A DNA stretch of 64,000 nucleotides from Robertmurraya siralis (GTDB taxonomy: Bacteria; Bacillota; Bacilli; Bacillales; Cytobacillaceae). This document shows, in pieces, positions 9,257 to 17,504 of the stretch. The stretch's first letter is position 1. Every line of letters starts with the position of its first letter. Made by a program: the position numbers and the translations under genes. The DNA is taken from contig NZ_SWLZ01000012.1 in assembly GCF_005502275.1 (NCBI RefSeq), positions 1 through 64,000 on the forward strand, in the 5' to 3' direction. The notes beneath the pieces were generated by a model that was given only the letters and a program-made list of their open reading frames with translations, did not search any database and was not told the origin of the DNA.

Positions 9257-9363
9257 CTCGTGCAACAGGAGTTGATAAAGGGAATGATGGAAAAGAGGGA
9301 AATGGATCTTTATTCACAACATTGCCCTTTATTGACATAAATTTTTTTGTAAAGGAGAAGACT

Positions 9364-9642
9364 ATGCAAATTTCACAACAAACACCAATGCCGTCACCAC
9401 CACCGGCCATTACGACAAAGGACTTGTCCTATTTAAAGGATGCAATGTCGTGGGAATTACTTGCATTCAAGAAATTTCACTTCTATGCACAGCAAGTAAA
9501 TGATCTTGAGATTAAACAAGCATTTGAACAGGCTGGACAAATGCATCAAAATCATTATCAACGTTTACTTTCCCATTTACAGGTTAATAACGATGCCATT
9601 ATGGCGAATGTTCCGAATCCAAATCAAGGTCAACAGCATTAA
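9364..9642 (+). CDS. Small ferritin-like / spore-coat-associated protein, first of a pair
   Basis: The 92-residue product opens with a Pro/Gln-rich stretch (MQISQQTPMPSPPPAITTKD) and continues with a two-helix segment of the kind seen in CotF/YhcQ-type coat proteins (MSWELLAFKKFHFYAQQVND...AGQMHQNHYQRLLSHL). Start ATG at 9364 has AAAGGAG 6 nt upstream; the frame is open back to 9232, but without a ribosome site. It lies 18 bases before the CotF-like gene, so the two are probably cotranscribed in sporulation. The function is inferred from the partner. Confidence 0.6.
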   Translation: MQISQQTPMPSPPPAITTKDLSYLKDAMSWELLAFKKFHFYAQQVNDLEIKQAFEQAGQMHQNHYQRLLSHLQVNNDAIMANVPNPNQGQQH

Positions 9643-9660
9643 GAAAGCAGGTGATGTATT

Positions 9661-10002
9661 TTGCAAAATCAACAACAAAACAAGCAGATTGCAAATCCTT
9701 CAACAGGACAGTTACCGAAGATAAAAACACCAGAAATGAATGAAAGAGACTTTATCAATGACGGATTATCCACGTGTAAGTATTTAACAGATAGTTTAAA
9801 TATTGCCGTTCGTGAGGCAAGTCATGACCAGTTGTATCAAGACTTTTTGCAAATATTGGAAGAGACGCATCAAACTTCAAGAGAACTTTTTAATTTAATG
9901 TTTAAAAAGGGTTGGTATAAATTGGAGGCAGCTGAACAGCAAAAAGTTGATCAAGCGTACCAACAATTTAGCAATTACTCTACACAATTCCCTTATCAAT
10001 AA
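9661..10002 (+). CDS. CotF-family spore coat protein
   Basis: The 113-residue protein has a Gln-rich N-terminus and then a Coat_F-type domain (MNERDFINDGLSTCKYLTDS...HQTSRELFNLMFKKGWYKLE...), the helical repeat typical of CotF and YhcQ. Proteins of this family are laid down in the spore coat. Start is TTG at 9661 behind AGGTG. The C-terminus YSTQFPYQ is typical of this group. No sporulation sigma-factor promoter could be assigned with confidence. Confidence 0.75.
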   Translation: MQNQQQNKQIANPSTGQLPKIKTPEMNERDFINDGLSTCKYLTDSLNIAVREASHDQLYQDFLQILEETHQTSRELFNLMFKKGWYKLEAAEQQKVDQAYQQFSNYSTQFPYQ

Positions 10003-10208
10003 TCTTGCCTTTTGCAGGGACGATCCTTGCAATGTTAAGCTACATGAAAAATATTAATTATAGAAAATAATTTTTCCGTGTTAAAAGCTTGCTCTGACTC
10101 GATCAAATGTTAAGAGAGTGTTGACTTTCTCCCTTCGTTTTCTCGAATCAGAGCCGTGCTAATGTTTCGTTATTTGATCACAAGCAAGCGTTCTTTCTCT
10201 TTTTAAAT

Positions 10209-10278
10209 GGCTTTGTTAAACAGAATTGTTGATAAAATGATTTTTCCCTCATTTCGCGTGAAACCAAAATTTCACTTG
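10209..10278 (+). repeat. MITE-like repeat copy (left half only)
   Basis: GGCTTTGTTAAACAGAATTG, then a TGATTTTT...CTCATTTC block and the internal GTGAAACC...TTTCAC palindrome, match the left half of the full element at 28978-29114. The right half is replaced by the hairpin at 10279-10324. Confidence 0.75.
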
Positions 10279-10324
10279 GGGCTGTCCAAAAAAGTCAGTG
10301 AAAGCAGACTTTTTTGGACAGCCC
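10279..10324. terminator. 18-bp perfect hairpin, terminator-like
   Basis: GGGCTGTCCAAAAAAGTC and its exact complement flank a 10-nt loop, followed by CCCTTTTCTTTT. It may terminate the coat-gene transcript about 280 bases upstream, or be a mobile palindrome that replaced half of the adjacent repeat. Confidence 0.7.
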
Positions 10325-10709
10325 TTTTCTTTTGGCTAAATTTGTTAAAAACGAATGAAGTTCATTCGCTTTCTTTTATGGTCTAGGTTTGTTGTGGATC
10401 ACTTTTTTATGGGTTTTCAAGCAGCAAAGACCTAACATCTACAAATCGGGGATTTAACTTTATCGTGTAAGGCGATAAGCACTCAGAAAAATAGCTTTGA
10501 AATAACCATTGCAGGAGTATCTCGAATTTTAATGGTTTCAAAGATAATTTGCGCTTTTTTCTTTTGTTAAAAAACATAATTAAAAAAAGAAGAACCCTTG
10601 ACAAAATATTCTAATTTTTCAAAAAATCTGATACAATGTAAATAAGAGCAAACTCAGTAGCTATTTCTATTGCACATGACACCAATTATTTAAATGAGGA
10701 GGTTTGTCC
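10325..10709. other. Intergenic region
   Basis: AT-rich stretch before the guanylate-kinase-like gene. It contains a TTGACA at about 10597 and a GATACAAT at about 10631, but their spacing (28 bases) is too long for one promoter. A 65-codon minus-strand frame at 10407-10604 has no ribosome site. A clear GAGGAGG at 10697-10703 serves the next gene. Confidence 0.4.
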
Positions 10710-11300
10710 ATGTACAGGATTAAAGAAAAGGAAATGCTTTTTATTTATACCGGCCCTGATGGTTCTGGTCGAAAAACGGTGGCAAAAATGGTGGCGACTG
10801 CTTTTGATATGGAGACAGTGCTCTCTTACACGACACGTCTGCCCCGCCACTACGAAACAAATGGTGAGGATTATCACTTTGTAGATGAAGAGACATTTAG
10901 AACTATGAATCTAGCTGGAGAATTTTTAGAGGCTGTTGAGCTTGATGGAAATCACTATGGCATTCGAGAAAAAGACATAATTAGAGCCTTTGAAAATCAC
11001 AATCTTGTCTATTTAACTTTAAATCCTGAAGGAACGGAAAAGCTTAAGAGGATGTATGGTGAACGGGTCATGAGATTCTTTATTTATGCCAACCGTGATA
11101 CAGTCATAAATAGACAAAAGGAACGGGGCGACAATGAGAGAGATATTGAGCGCCATCTCACCCATTACGATGAAATTATGGCTTACAAAAGCAAATGTGA
11201 ATATGTGTTTGAAAATTATGATTCGCCACAAATATCGTATCAGGTCAGCGAAGAAATTGAAAAATTTTTAGACCGAGATTTGATTGTCACCGATTATTAA
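10710..11300 (+). CDS. Guanylate-kinase-like protein with an altered P-loop
   Basis: The 196-residue protein has the guanylate kinase layout: P-loop FIYTGPDGSGRKTVA near residue 15; the GMP-binding SYTTRLPRHYETNGEDYHFVDEETF with its Arg, Tyr and Glu residues; EAVELDGNHYGI; and the lid helix RQKERGDNERDIERHL. In ordinary Gmk the loop is GPSGVGKGT; here GPDGSGRKT moves the Lys one position on and places Arg at the usual site. It may be a divergent nucleotide kinase or a non-catalytic homologue; the housekeeping gmk is expected elsewhere. Start: ATG at 10710, 7 nt after GAGGAGG. Confidence 0.75.
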   Translation: MYRIKEKEMLFIYTGPDGSGRKTVAKMVATAFDMETVLSYTTRLPRHYETNGEDYHFVDEETFRTMNLAGEFLEAVELDGNHYGIREKDIIRAFENHNLVYLTLNPEGTEKLKRMYGERVMRFFIYANRDTVINRQKERGDNERDIERHLTHYDEIMAYKSKCEYVFENYDSPQISYQVSEEIEKFLDRDLIVTDY

Positions 11301-11321
11301 TCACGATTCAATTAATGAAAA

Positions 11322-11429
11322 GGTGTTGTTAAACAATAATTGTGGATAAAACGATTTTTGGCTCATTTCGTGTGAAACCAATGTTTCAAACAAAATGAGC
11401 CAAAAATCAACTCGGTATATAATAAAGCC
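11322..11429 (+). repeat. MITE-like repeat copy, 108 bp
   Basis: The copy begins GGTGTTGTTAAACAATAATTG, keeps TTTTTGGCTCATTTCGTGTG and its inverted partner AAAATGAGCCAAAAATCAAC, and ends ATAATAAAGCC. It is shorter than the 137-bp copy in the centre and shows no clean target duplication, so it is probably old. Confidence 0.75.
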
Positions 11430-11713
11430 TATAGAGGTCCTACCAACAAAACGCGAAAAACATATGCTAAGATTTCGACATGAAGAAAGCCGATTTCCTA
11501 CGCTAAGTAATCGGTTTTTTGATTTGGTGTTGATTAAAAATAAATTTCCTACTTCACAATATCCATATTCTTTTCTTGTTCCCACAGTAGGAATATGAAT
11601 TAAACATTCAAAGCAAAGATATACAGTTTAACTTGTTGGAACTAACCATTTAGAGAGAATATAGTAATAATAGATCGATTAGAGGGCAACGTAAATTTCT
11701 AGAAAAGAAAAAA
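11430..11713. other. Intergenic region, no gene seen
   Basis: This stretch lies between the repeat copy and two hairpins. It holds a weak hairpin around 11489-11521 (CCGATT...AATCGG followed by six Ts) that could end the guanylate-kinase-like transcript. No coding frame with a ribosome site was found. Confidence 0.4.
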
Positions 11714-11739
11714 CTCTGTAGAGATTTCTTTCTACAGAG
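11714..11739 (-). terminator. Hairpin with T-run on the minus strand
   Basis: CTCTGTAGA and TCTACAGAG form a 9-bp stem with an 8-nt loop, followed on the minus strand by TTTTTT. It could back up the immunity-gene terminator at 11901. Confidence 0.5.
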
Positions 11740-11779
11740 CCCTTCTTAAGGGACAAGGAACCTGTCCCTTAAGAAGGGC
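11739..11779. repeat. Long perfect palindrome (17-bp arms)
   Basis: GCCCTTCTTAAGGGACA and TGTCCCTTAAGAAGGGC flank AGGAACC. The arms themselves contain CCTT/AAGG sub-palindromes. No T-run follows, so it is not a normal terminator; it could be a dispersed palindromic repeat or a protein-binding site. Confidence 0.6.
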
Positions 11780-11900
11780 AGTCAATCGAAGAAAGCTTGA
11801 AGAAATAAAAAATAAGGATCATTAATTTTCTTGTCCATTTACTTTTATTACAGATTACTTTGCGGTCTACAGCATGAACCCTGTCTATCATCAAGCCTAA

Positions 11901-11949
11901 TCAAAAAAACCGTTTGTAAAAGTTTGACTTTTACAAACGGTTTTTTTGA
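11901..11949. terminator. Strong terminator after the toxin-immunity genes
   Basis: A 23-bp perfect stem, from TCAAAAAAACCGTTTGTAAA to its complement, with a 3-nt loop and seven Ts at the arm end on both strands. It lies just after the stop of the immunity gene. Confidence 0.92.
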
Positions 11950-11955
11950 TATTCA

Positions 11956-12369
11956 TTAAAATTTCATTAAATGAGTGTAAGTTTTTTTATTGAGTTCGAA
12001 GATATCCGCCTCAATTAATAAAAGAGAACTCCAAATTTCTATCACAAAATTAGCGCTAGAATAATATTCTTTTGTCCATTCGTAAGATGAATTCATAGAA
12101 ATCTCTCCTATACCATTTTCAAAATAGTCAATAGATGTGAGTTCTAAATAATCCCCATCTTCTAATTCATAAAAAGAAAATCTATTTTCTCCATTGTTCT
12201 TTAAAAAATAATAAGAAGAGACATTTTTAAAAGCTATTTCAAAATATTCAACATTTCCATTTTCCGTTAACTTCAAATTCATACGAATTGAGTTTTCCAT
12301 TAAGTTAAAGTCAATTTTTTCAATTACACTTGCCCACAAACTACCTAACTTTTCATTCAAATTCTCCAT
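11956..12369 (-). CDS. YxiG-like immunity protein for the adjacent RHS toxin
   Basis: The 137-residue acidic protein matches the YxiG-like family found beside WapA/RHS and LXG toxins in Bacillus: ENLNEKLGSLWASVIEKIDF at the start, the centre SFYELEDGDYLELTSIDYFE, and FVIEIWSSLLLIEADIF near the end. It starts 5 bases after the toxin stop codon, with AAAGGAAATG spanning the junction, which fits translational coupling. Its proposed job is to bind and neutralise the C-terminal toxin domain in the producing cell. The pairing is inferred from position and family, not from a visible binding motif. Confidence 0.75.
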   Translation of the reverse strand: MENLNEKLGSLWASVIEKIDFNLMENSIRMNLKLTENGNVEYFEIAFKNVSSYYFLKNNGENRFSFYELEDGDYLELTSIDYFENGIGEISMNSSYEWTKEYYSSANFVIEIWSSLLLIEADIFELNKKTYTHLMKF

Positions 12370-12374
12370 TTACA

Positions 12375-15300
12375 TCATTTCCTTTTAGCTGCATTTACCA
12401 TCTTGGTTATTTGACTTAAGAAGTTATCTCCTAAATCAATATGAGTTTGTCCTTTGTCCCCAGATAGTTTACCTTTAATTGTATAAGACCCTTTTCCATC
12501 AATACTTACTCTAAAATATGGTTTAGCCCTTCCACCTGAACCAGTATTCATTATTCGAACAGTAATCGGTTTCTTTCCATTAGGTATTTCAACTTTATAA
12601 CCATTTTTTAATTTGGAAGTTTTTCCGCCTATTTTCTTTGCTACAAGTTTTGCAACAGTTTGTGTAGATGGTATTGGCATTTTTCCTTTATATTTTTTGG
12701 CAGCATACTTAATCCCTTTTTTTGCAACATATTTAACAACATACCGCCCACCAGTATAAACTAAAATAGCCACAAGTGGATGCTCACCGTCCGGATCATC
12801 TAGCATAACTGGATTATTTTGAGCATACGCATATGGATGCTGGCTAATAGGATCTATTGCTTCACCTGGCTTAGGATCAACTGCTAAGAAAACTCCTTCT
12901 TTTGGTTCATAATATCGTGCCAACAAATAGTATAAACCTGTTTCATTGTCATAACGGTAAGAGGCATATCGATACGGGTTTACATCTGCCATCGGACCGC
13001 TTTTTGATAAAATATTTCCCCATCCGTCATACATATAGGAAGCGACAGTGTTTCCAAATGCATCCGTTAAGGCAGTAACATCCTTATGTTCGTTAACTAC
13101 ATAATAATAAGTATTTCCATCCTTTGTCATTGTCAGAGGGCGTCCATAATCATCGTAAGAATATTCTGCAGTAATGGTGCCATCCTCATTCGTTTCAAAT
13201 AGCACCTGATTTTCATCATAATGATAGTATGTTGTTTGGCCGTTGATGGTTTTGCTGATACGGCGGCCTTCTTCATTGTAAGCATAGGTTGCTACAATTT
13301 GGCCACTTAGTTTCTGAACTTCCACCAGCTCATTTAGTTTATTATACACATACTTGTAGCTTCTGTCCCGCATACGATTTCCGTTTAGGTCATAAATGTA
13401 TGATTGACCATTTGATGCTGTTAGTTGGTTATTGGCATTATACGAATAAGTCTCGGTTGTAATCTGATCATTTTTCGCCGTTATCTGCTTTGTCCGGTTG
13501 CCTAATCCGTCATACTCATATGTAATAGACGCACCGTCTATGGTCGTTTCTTGGATTAGCTGGTTATTGCTATCATATTGAAATGTGGCTGTACCAGCAT
13601 TAGACGTAACGGATGTTATATTTCCTCGTGTATCATATTCATACTTAAAGGTATCGAAAATCGCTGTTCCTTTTTTAACCGTCAGCGTCTTCAGCTGTCT
13701 CGCTACATCATATTCATACGTTGATGAAATACCATTTACATATGAAATTGTAGCCGGTGAATCTGTTGTAGTATACGTTAAAGATACCTGGCTGGTTCCA
13801 TTTCGCTTAACGTGTGACAGACGTTCCAGATTATCAATTGTATAGTTTTGTGTAAAAGACTGTGTGCCTGATAGGCCTTTCACAGAAATAGCAGCATCTG
13901 TACTATCATAACCATATTGAACAGACTGGCTTCCAAGTGTTGACTTTAATATTTTGCCATTTGCATTATACAAGAAAGTCTTTTTTGCTCCTGTTACAAC
14001 ATTAAGTACAGCAGCAACATTGCCATCCGCATTATAGGTGTATGTCCATTTTCTTGAACCATTTAATGCTATATGAGAGAGCTGATTATTATTATTATAA
14101 ATATTTTGTAGTTTATCTCCAGATGGATAAACGGTTTCTTTTTTATTTCCATTCTCATCATAGATATAAGTTATTGTCTCTCCAAGTGGCTCTTTTCTTG
14201 ATGTCATCTGATTCTGAGCATTATATGTAAAAAGAGTCTGTTGCATTGCTGCATTTGTCGTCATTATCAAATTTCCATTGGCATCATAATCATAAGAGGT
14301 TACATTGCCTTTAGCATCTTTTACTTGTGTCAACAAATTTCGAAGGTCATAGGTGTAATTAATTGTATTTAACACCGGATCAGTAACACTTGTTGTGTTT
14401 CCATATTTATCTTGAAGAGTAGTGGTGGTCCTTCCTAGAGGATCCGTTACAGACTTCTGATAGTTTTTATTTTCGTCATATACATAATTTTCTTTCGTGC
14501 CATCCGCAAATGTTGTACTAATCAAATTTCCATAACTGTCGTATTCATGGACCGTTGTTTCCCCTGCAGGATTGATCTCCTCGATCAGATCACCTACACT
14601 GTTGTATACGTTTGTTGTTGTTCCTTTGGAGTCGGTAACCGTCAGTGGCTGGCTAAATTCATTATACGTATAGGTAACCGTATTCCCCAGCGGATCTTTT
14701 GTGGATAACAGGTTCCCTTTACTGTCATAGGTATTAATCGTCTGATTTCCCAAGGCATCTGTTTGGATGATCGGGTTATAGTTCGTATCATACTCGGTAC
14801 TTGTGATATTTCCAAGAGGATCGATGGTTTCTAGTATGACATAATTATCATCTAACCAATACTCTGTTTGGTTTCCTTTCGCATCTGTTTCTATAGCTAT
14901 ATAATTCGAAATATCATAGGAATAGGTTGTTTTTGAAAGAGCTGTATCTGCAATCGTTGGCTGTTGTACATTTGTTAAAAAGCCGTTTGTATAGGTGTAA
15001 TTGGTTTCCTGATTTTTCGCGTCAATAACGGTAACTAATTCACCGTCTGTATTATAATTGAAAGTTGTAACAGATCCTGTTTCTCCATCTTTAAAAATGG
15101 TAGATGTTTTTAAATTACCGTTTGCATCATACGTATAAGCTGTTTTCTTGGTTCCTTCAAAGCTCGTGGAAACAATACGGCCATTTTGATAGTCCAATGT
15201 TAATCTACGACCAGATGCATCGGTAATACCTGTTAATGTGCCATCCGCTTGACGCTGATACGTAATTTTGTTCTTATTCCTGTCTTCCTCATAATCGATT

Positions 15301-15788
15301 CGGTAAATTCGGCTTGGTGCTTCAGGATCTTTAATCAGATCACGAAAAACCGTCCGATTCCCATTGTAGTCAGCTAAAACAAAGGAGTCCGTATTGGCTT
15401 TGGTCAAAGTCAAATAAAGACCTGCTGGAGCTTTATATGTTCCAGTTGTTGTGTCGTAAGTGAAAAAGTGAACCGTTCCATCTTCCTGCTGATAGAGAAC
15501 ATCATTATTAGGAAATTGGGTTACCGTATCGCTGCCTGTATATGACCATCCATAGCCAATCGGTGAATCCTCTACCGCTTTGGAATTGTATGTTCGGGAG
15601 AAGGAAAAACCAGAATTCCCACGTCCACTGACAGAAAAATCAGTGGTTTCGAGAACCAGATTCCCAGTTCCGAGATTTACAAAGCCTTGTCCATCAGAAA
15701 GTGCATGCTCCGCATACGACCAATAATCTTCTAGACCTAGTCGGCTGACAGGATAATATACAATTGAAAGCTTGGGTGAATATTTCAA
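12375..15788 (-). CDS. WapA-like RHS-repeat polymorphic toxin, C-terminal part after an in-frame stop
   Basis: The 1137-residue open frame holds many YD/RHS repeats (GxxxxYxYDxxGN pattern, about 130-900), then the RHS-associated core ending NPYRYASYRYDNETGLYYLL and YAQNNPVMLDDPDGEH near 1010. A basic C-terminal domain of about 120 residues follows (YVVKYVAKKGIKYAAKK...KPYFRVSIDGKGSYTIKGKL...THIDL). RHS repeats build a shell around a toxin; the variable tail is the toxin, probably a nuclease by analogy with WapA. The first residues are mid-domain, and the same frame continues upstream through TAG at 15854-15852 into the secretion half. The TTG at 15788 has only a weak site, so independent translation is doubtful. 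Confidence 0.85.
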   Translation of the reverse strand: MKYSPKLSIVYYPVSRLGLEDYWSYAEHALSDGQGFVNLGTGNLVLETTDFSVSGRGNSGFSFSRTYNSKAVEDSPIGYGWSYTGSDTVTQFPNNDVLYQQEDGTVHFFTYDTTTGTYKAPAGLYLTLTKANTDSFVLADYNGNRTVFRDLIKDPEAPSRIYRIDYEEDRNKNKITYQRQADGTLTGITDASGRRLTLDYQNGRIVSTSFEGTKKTAYTYDANGNLKTSTIFKDGETGSVTTFNYNTDGELVTVIDAKNQETNYTYTNGFLTNVQQPTIADTALSKTTYSYDISNYIAIETDAKGNQTEYWLDDNYVILETIDPLGNITSTEYDTNYNPIIQTDALGNQTINTYDSKGNLLSTKDPLGNTVTYTYNEFSQPLTVTDSKGTTTNVYNSVGDLIEEINPAGETTVHEYDSYGNLISTTFADGTKENYVYDENKNYQKSVTDPLGRTTTTLQDKYGNTTSVTDPVLNTINYTYDLRNLLTQVKDAKGNVTSYDYDANGNLIMTTNAAMQQTLFTYNAQNQMTSRKEPLGETITYIYDENGNKKETVYPSGDKLQNIYNNNNQLSHIALNGSRKWTYTYNADGNVAAVLNVVTGAKKTFLYNANGKILKSTLGSQSVQYGYDSTDAAISVKGLSGTQSFTQNYTIDNLERLSHVKRNGTSQVSLTYTTTDSPATISYVNGISSTYEYDVARQLKTLTVKKGTAIFDTFKYEYDTRGNITSVTSNAGTATFQYDSNNQLIQETTIDGASITYEYDGLGNRTKQITAKNDQITTETYSYNANNQLTASNGQSYIYDLNGNRMRDRSYKYVYNKLNELVEVQKLSGQIVATYAYNEEGRRISKTINGQTTYYHYDENQVLFETNEDGTITAEYSYDDYGRPLTMTKDGNTYYYVVNEHKDVTALTDAFGNTVASYMYDGWGNILSKSGPMADVNPYRYASYRYDNETGLYYLLARYYEPKEGVFLAVDPKPGEAIDPISQHPYAYAQNNPVMLDDPDGEHPLVAILVYTGGRYVVKYVAKKGIKYAAKKYKGKMPIPSTQTVAKLVAKKIGGKTSKLKNGYKVEIPNGKKPITVRIMNTGSGGRAKPYFRVSIDGKGSYTIKGKLSGDKGQTHIDLGDNFLSQITKMVNAAKRK

Positions 15789-15851
15789 ATCACCTGTTGC
15801 CCCAGAAGCATCACCGGAATAAAACTTTTTGTACGTCGCAAGTGATTCATT

Positions 15852-17204
15852 CTAAGCTTTTAGCATCAAGCCTAAATTTTGAGAGGGCTGATTAATCCAC
15901 TTCTGGACGATATCTGCACTTATACGCCACTTAAATAATGGTGGTGCTGGAAGAGAAGTATCAAGTGCGCCAATTGTCTGGGCGGAAAGGCTGACAGGTG
16001 TATAATCACCGCCTTTGTTCGTCCACAAATCGCTTAATGTTCGGCGATTCCACGTAGCTCGGTTTTCCTCCCAGGCGTTCCTCATTTCAAAGAGCTGAAT
16101 AACGGATGATGTATCATTCCAGACAGATGACAGATGGAGATTTAACTGAGCACTCATTATTTTTGCGCCTTTAGGCAATGTTCCAACATCAAATTGAAGG
16201 AGCGATCGAACAATATTGTTAGAGGTTTTATGAAAACCTGCTCCTAGTTCCAAATCGGCTCCACCTGTTGTATCTGGCAAGGCACTTCGGATCGTTGTAT
16301 CGTTCAAGTCTTTTTTAGGTTGGAATACTTTCACAGTAGGGTCAAGTACAACAGGGTATACCCTCTCTGATGCTTTTAGCCATTCCATATCAGGTTTCAG
16401 AGTAAGGATTAGGTTATCTCCATTTTGCTCGGTATACATTTCAATTTGATCACTCCATGCCCCTTCTGGCATGGGCGTCTTCATATTAGAAACAAATCCT
16501 TCTGGCTTTGATGAATCCATCATAAAAGGCTTTTCAATTGCAAAAAGATGTTCTTTCGAGGAAGAATCAAGTAAATATAAGTAACCATCTTCTGTTTTTT
16601 CCAATATTAATCCACTGATATTAAATTGAAATGTATATTCTAACTGCTTGTCATTGCTTGGTTTTTCCTTTAATAAAATATCTTCTTTAATCTTGCTGTT
16701 ATTAACGGTGTAGGAGAGGTCTGTATTGGGATAAATCTCTTTGTATATAACTTTATTTTCTTCCACCACGGCAGGGACTTCCGCTGCCAGTTCTCCATTT
16801 TGATCAACCGATTCAATTTCTACAGCTTTACCTTGTTGTTCAATTGACATAAGAGGCTGATTTGGTTTAATTTTTGACGAGAAAGAGGCATCGAATTCAT
16901 TTTTCTTATTGTGAAAACGGCCTGTTTTTGTTTTCGTTAATGTATTATCAATCGGTTCCCATTTTTTTGTTTCTTCGTCTTGAACATGAATGGGTTCCGA
17001 GTAGATTTCCATTTTGTAAGAACCATCTTCCTGTTTAAAGACTTGAGATGTGGACGTCCGTTTTTCAACAATTTCTTGCTCTTGTTGAGGAGAAGGCACT
17101 ATGACCTCTTTTTCTTCTGCTGAAGTTGCCTCCACATTGTTTAGTGGTGGTACCACACTGAATAACAATGTTGCAACTACTAGTTTTGCTATAACTCGAT
17201 TCAA
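15852..17204 (-). CDS. WapA-like secreted protein, N-terminal part with DNRLRE domain, ended by in-frame TAG
   Basis: The 450-residue open frame starts with TTG at 17204 behind GGAGG. It has a signal peptide (basic MNRVIAK, hydrophobic core, likely cleavage near VEA at 26), a Lys/Glu-rich stretch, and a DNRLRE domain at about 300-450 (TTIRSALPDTTGGADLELGA...RSLLQFD...SDIVQKWINQPSQNLGLMLKA). In WapA this domain precedes the RHS region in one protein. Here a TAG at 15854-15852 stops translation, and the very next codons (NESLATYKKFYSGDASGATG) continue the domain in the same frame. It is therefore the first half of a nonsense-interrupted wapA-type gene. Confidence 0.85.
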   Translation of the reverse strand: MNRVIAKLVVATLLFSVVPPLNNVEATSAEEKEVIVPSPQQEQEIVEKRTSTSQVFKQEDGSYKMEIYSEPIHVQDEETKKWEPIDNTLTKTKTGRFHNKKNEFDASFSSKIKPNQPLMSIEQQGKAVEIESVDQNGELAAEVPAVVEENKVIYKEIYPNTDLSYTVNNSKIKEDILLKEKPSNDKQLEYTFQFNISGLILEKTEDGYLYLLDSSSKEHLFAIEKPFMMDSSKPEGFVSNMKTPMPEGAWSDQIEMYTEQNGDNLILTLKPDMEWLKASERVYPVVLDPTVKVFQPKKDLNDTTIRSALPDTTGGADLELGAGFHKTSNNIVRSLLQFDVGTLPKGAKIMSAQLNLHLSSVWNDTSSVIQLFEMRNAWEENRATWNRRTLSDLWTNKGGDYTPVSLSAQTIGALDTSLPAPPLFKWRISADIVQKWINQPSQNLGLMLKA

Positions 17205-17504
17205 ATATATTCCTCCATATCTATTTAATTCTAAGAATAGTATAAACTTTAATTATATATGTTAAATAGGCATAACTTACTATTTTGTAATCTATCTGTA
17301 AAATTTGTAAAATAGTTGTTTTAACACAAGATAGTGTCACAAATAAATCAAATTATTAATTTTCTGTTTGTTTATAAATGAGACAAAACAGAGAAATTTT
17401 GGCAATCGTTAAAATTTTCTTCCTCATGCTCCCTCCCCTTAAATGGATATGACTATATTACAACGGTTAAGGAACAAGCGTAAAATACATATTTATTATG
17501 ATTT
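17205..17504. other. Intergenic region upstream of the wapA-like gene
   Basis: Very AT-rich. On the minus strand a TATACT lies about 45 bases before the TTG start and could be a -10 box, but no convincing -35 box is placed. No gene, repeat copy or riboswitch was seen. Confidence 0.4.

Noticed and set aside
9232-9363. 44-codon N-terminal extension of the first coat-like gene
   Set aside because: The ATG at 9232 has no ribosome site, while ATG 9364 has AAAGGAG at ideal distance. Kept only as a frameshift possibility in the findings.
10407-10604. 65-codon minus-strand frame ending NPRFVDVRSLLLENP
   Set aside because: No ribosome site, no recognised family and low-complexity basic start; it could be a transposase scrap, but nothing supports it.
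10597-10637. TTGACA and TACAAT as a promoter for the guanylate-kinase-like gene
   Set aside because: Their spacing is 28 bases, far outside the normal 16-18.
11301-11598. Open frames on both strands over the repeat copy
   Set aside because: They read through a non-coding palindromic repeat and lack ribosome sites.
12900-15300. Repetitive pattern across the RHS gene as a DNA repeat array
   Set aside because: The periodicity is at protein level (YD repeats) and the DNA units are strongly diverged.
15788-15854. Recoding of the TAG as pyrrolysine or selenocysteine
   Set aside because: Selenocysteine uses TGA, Bacillaceae lack pyrrolysine machinery as far as known, and no recoding hairpin was seen. 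A nonsense mutation is simpler.
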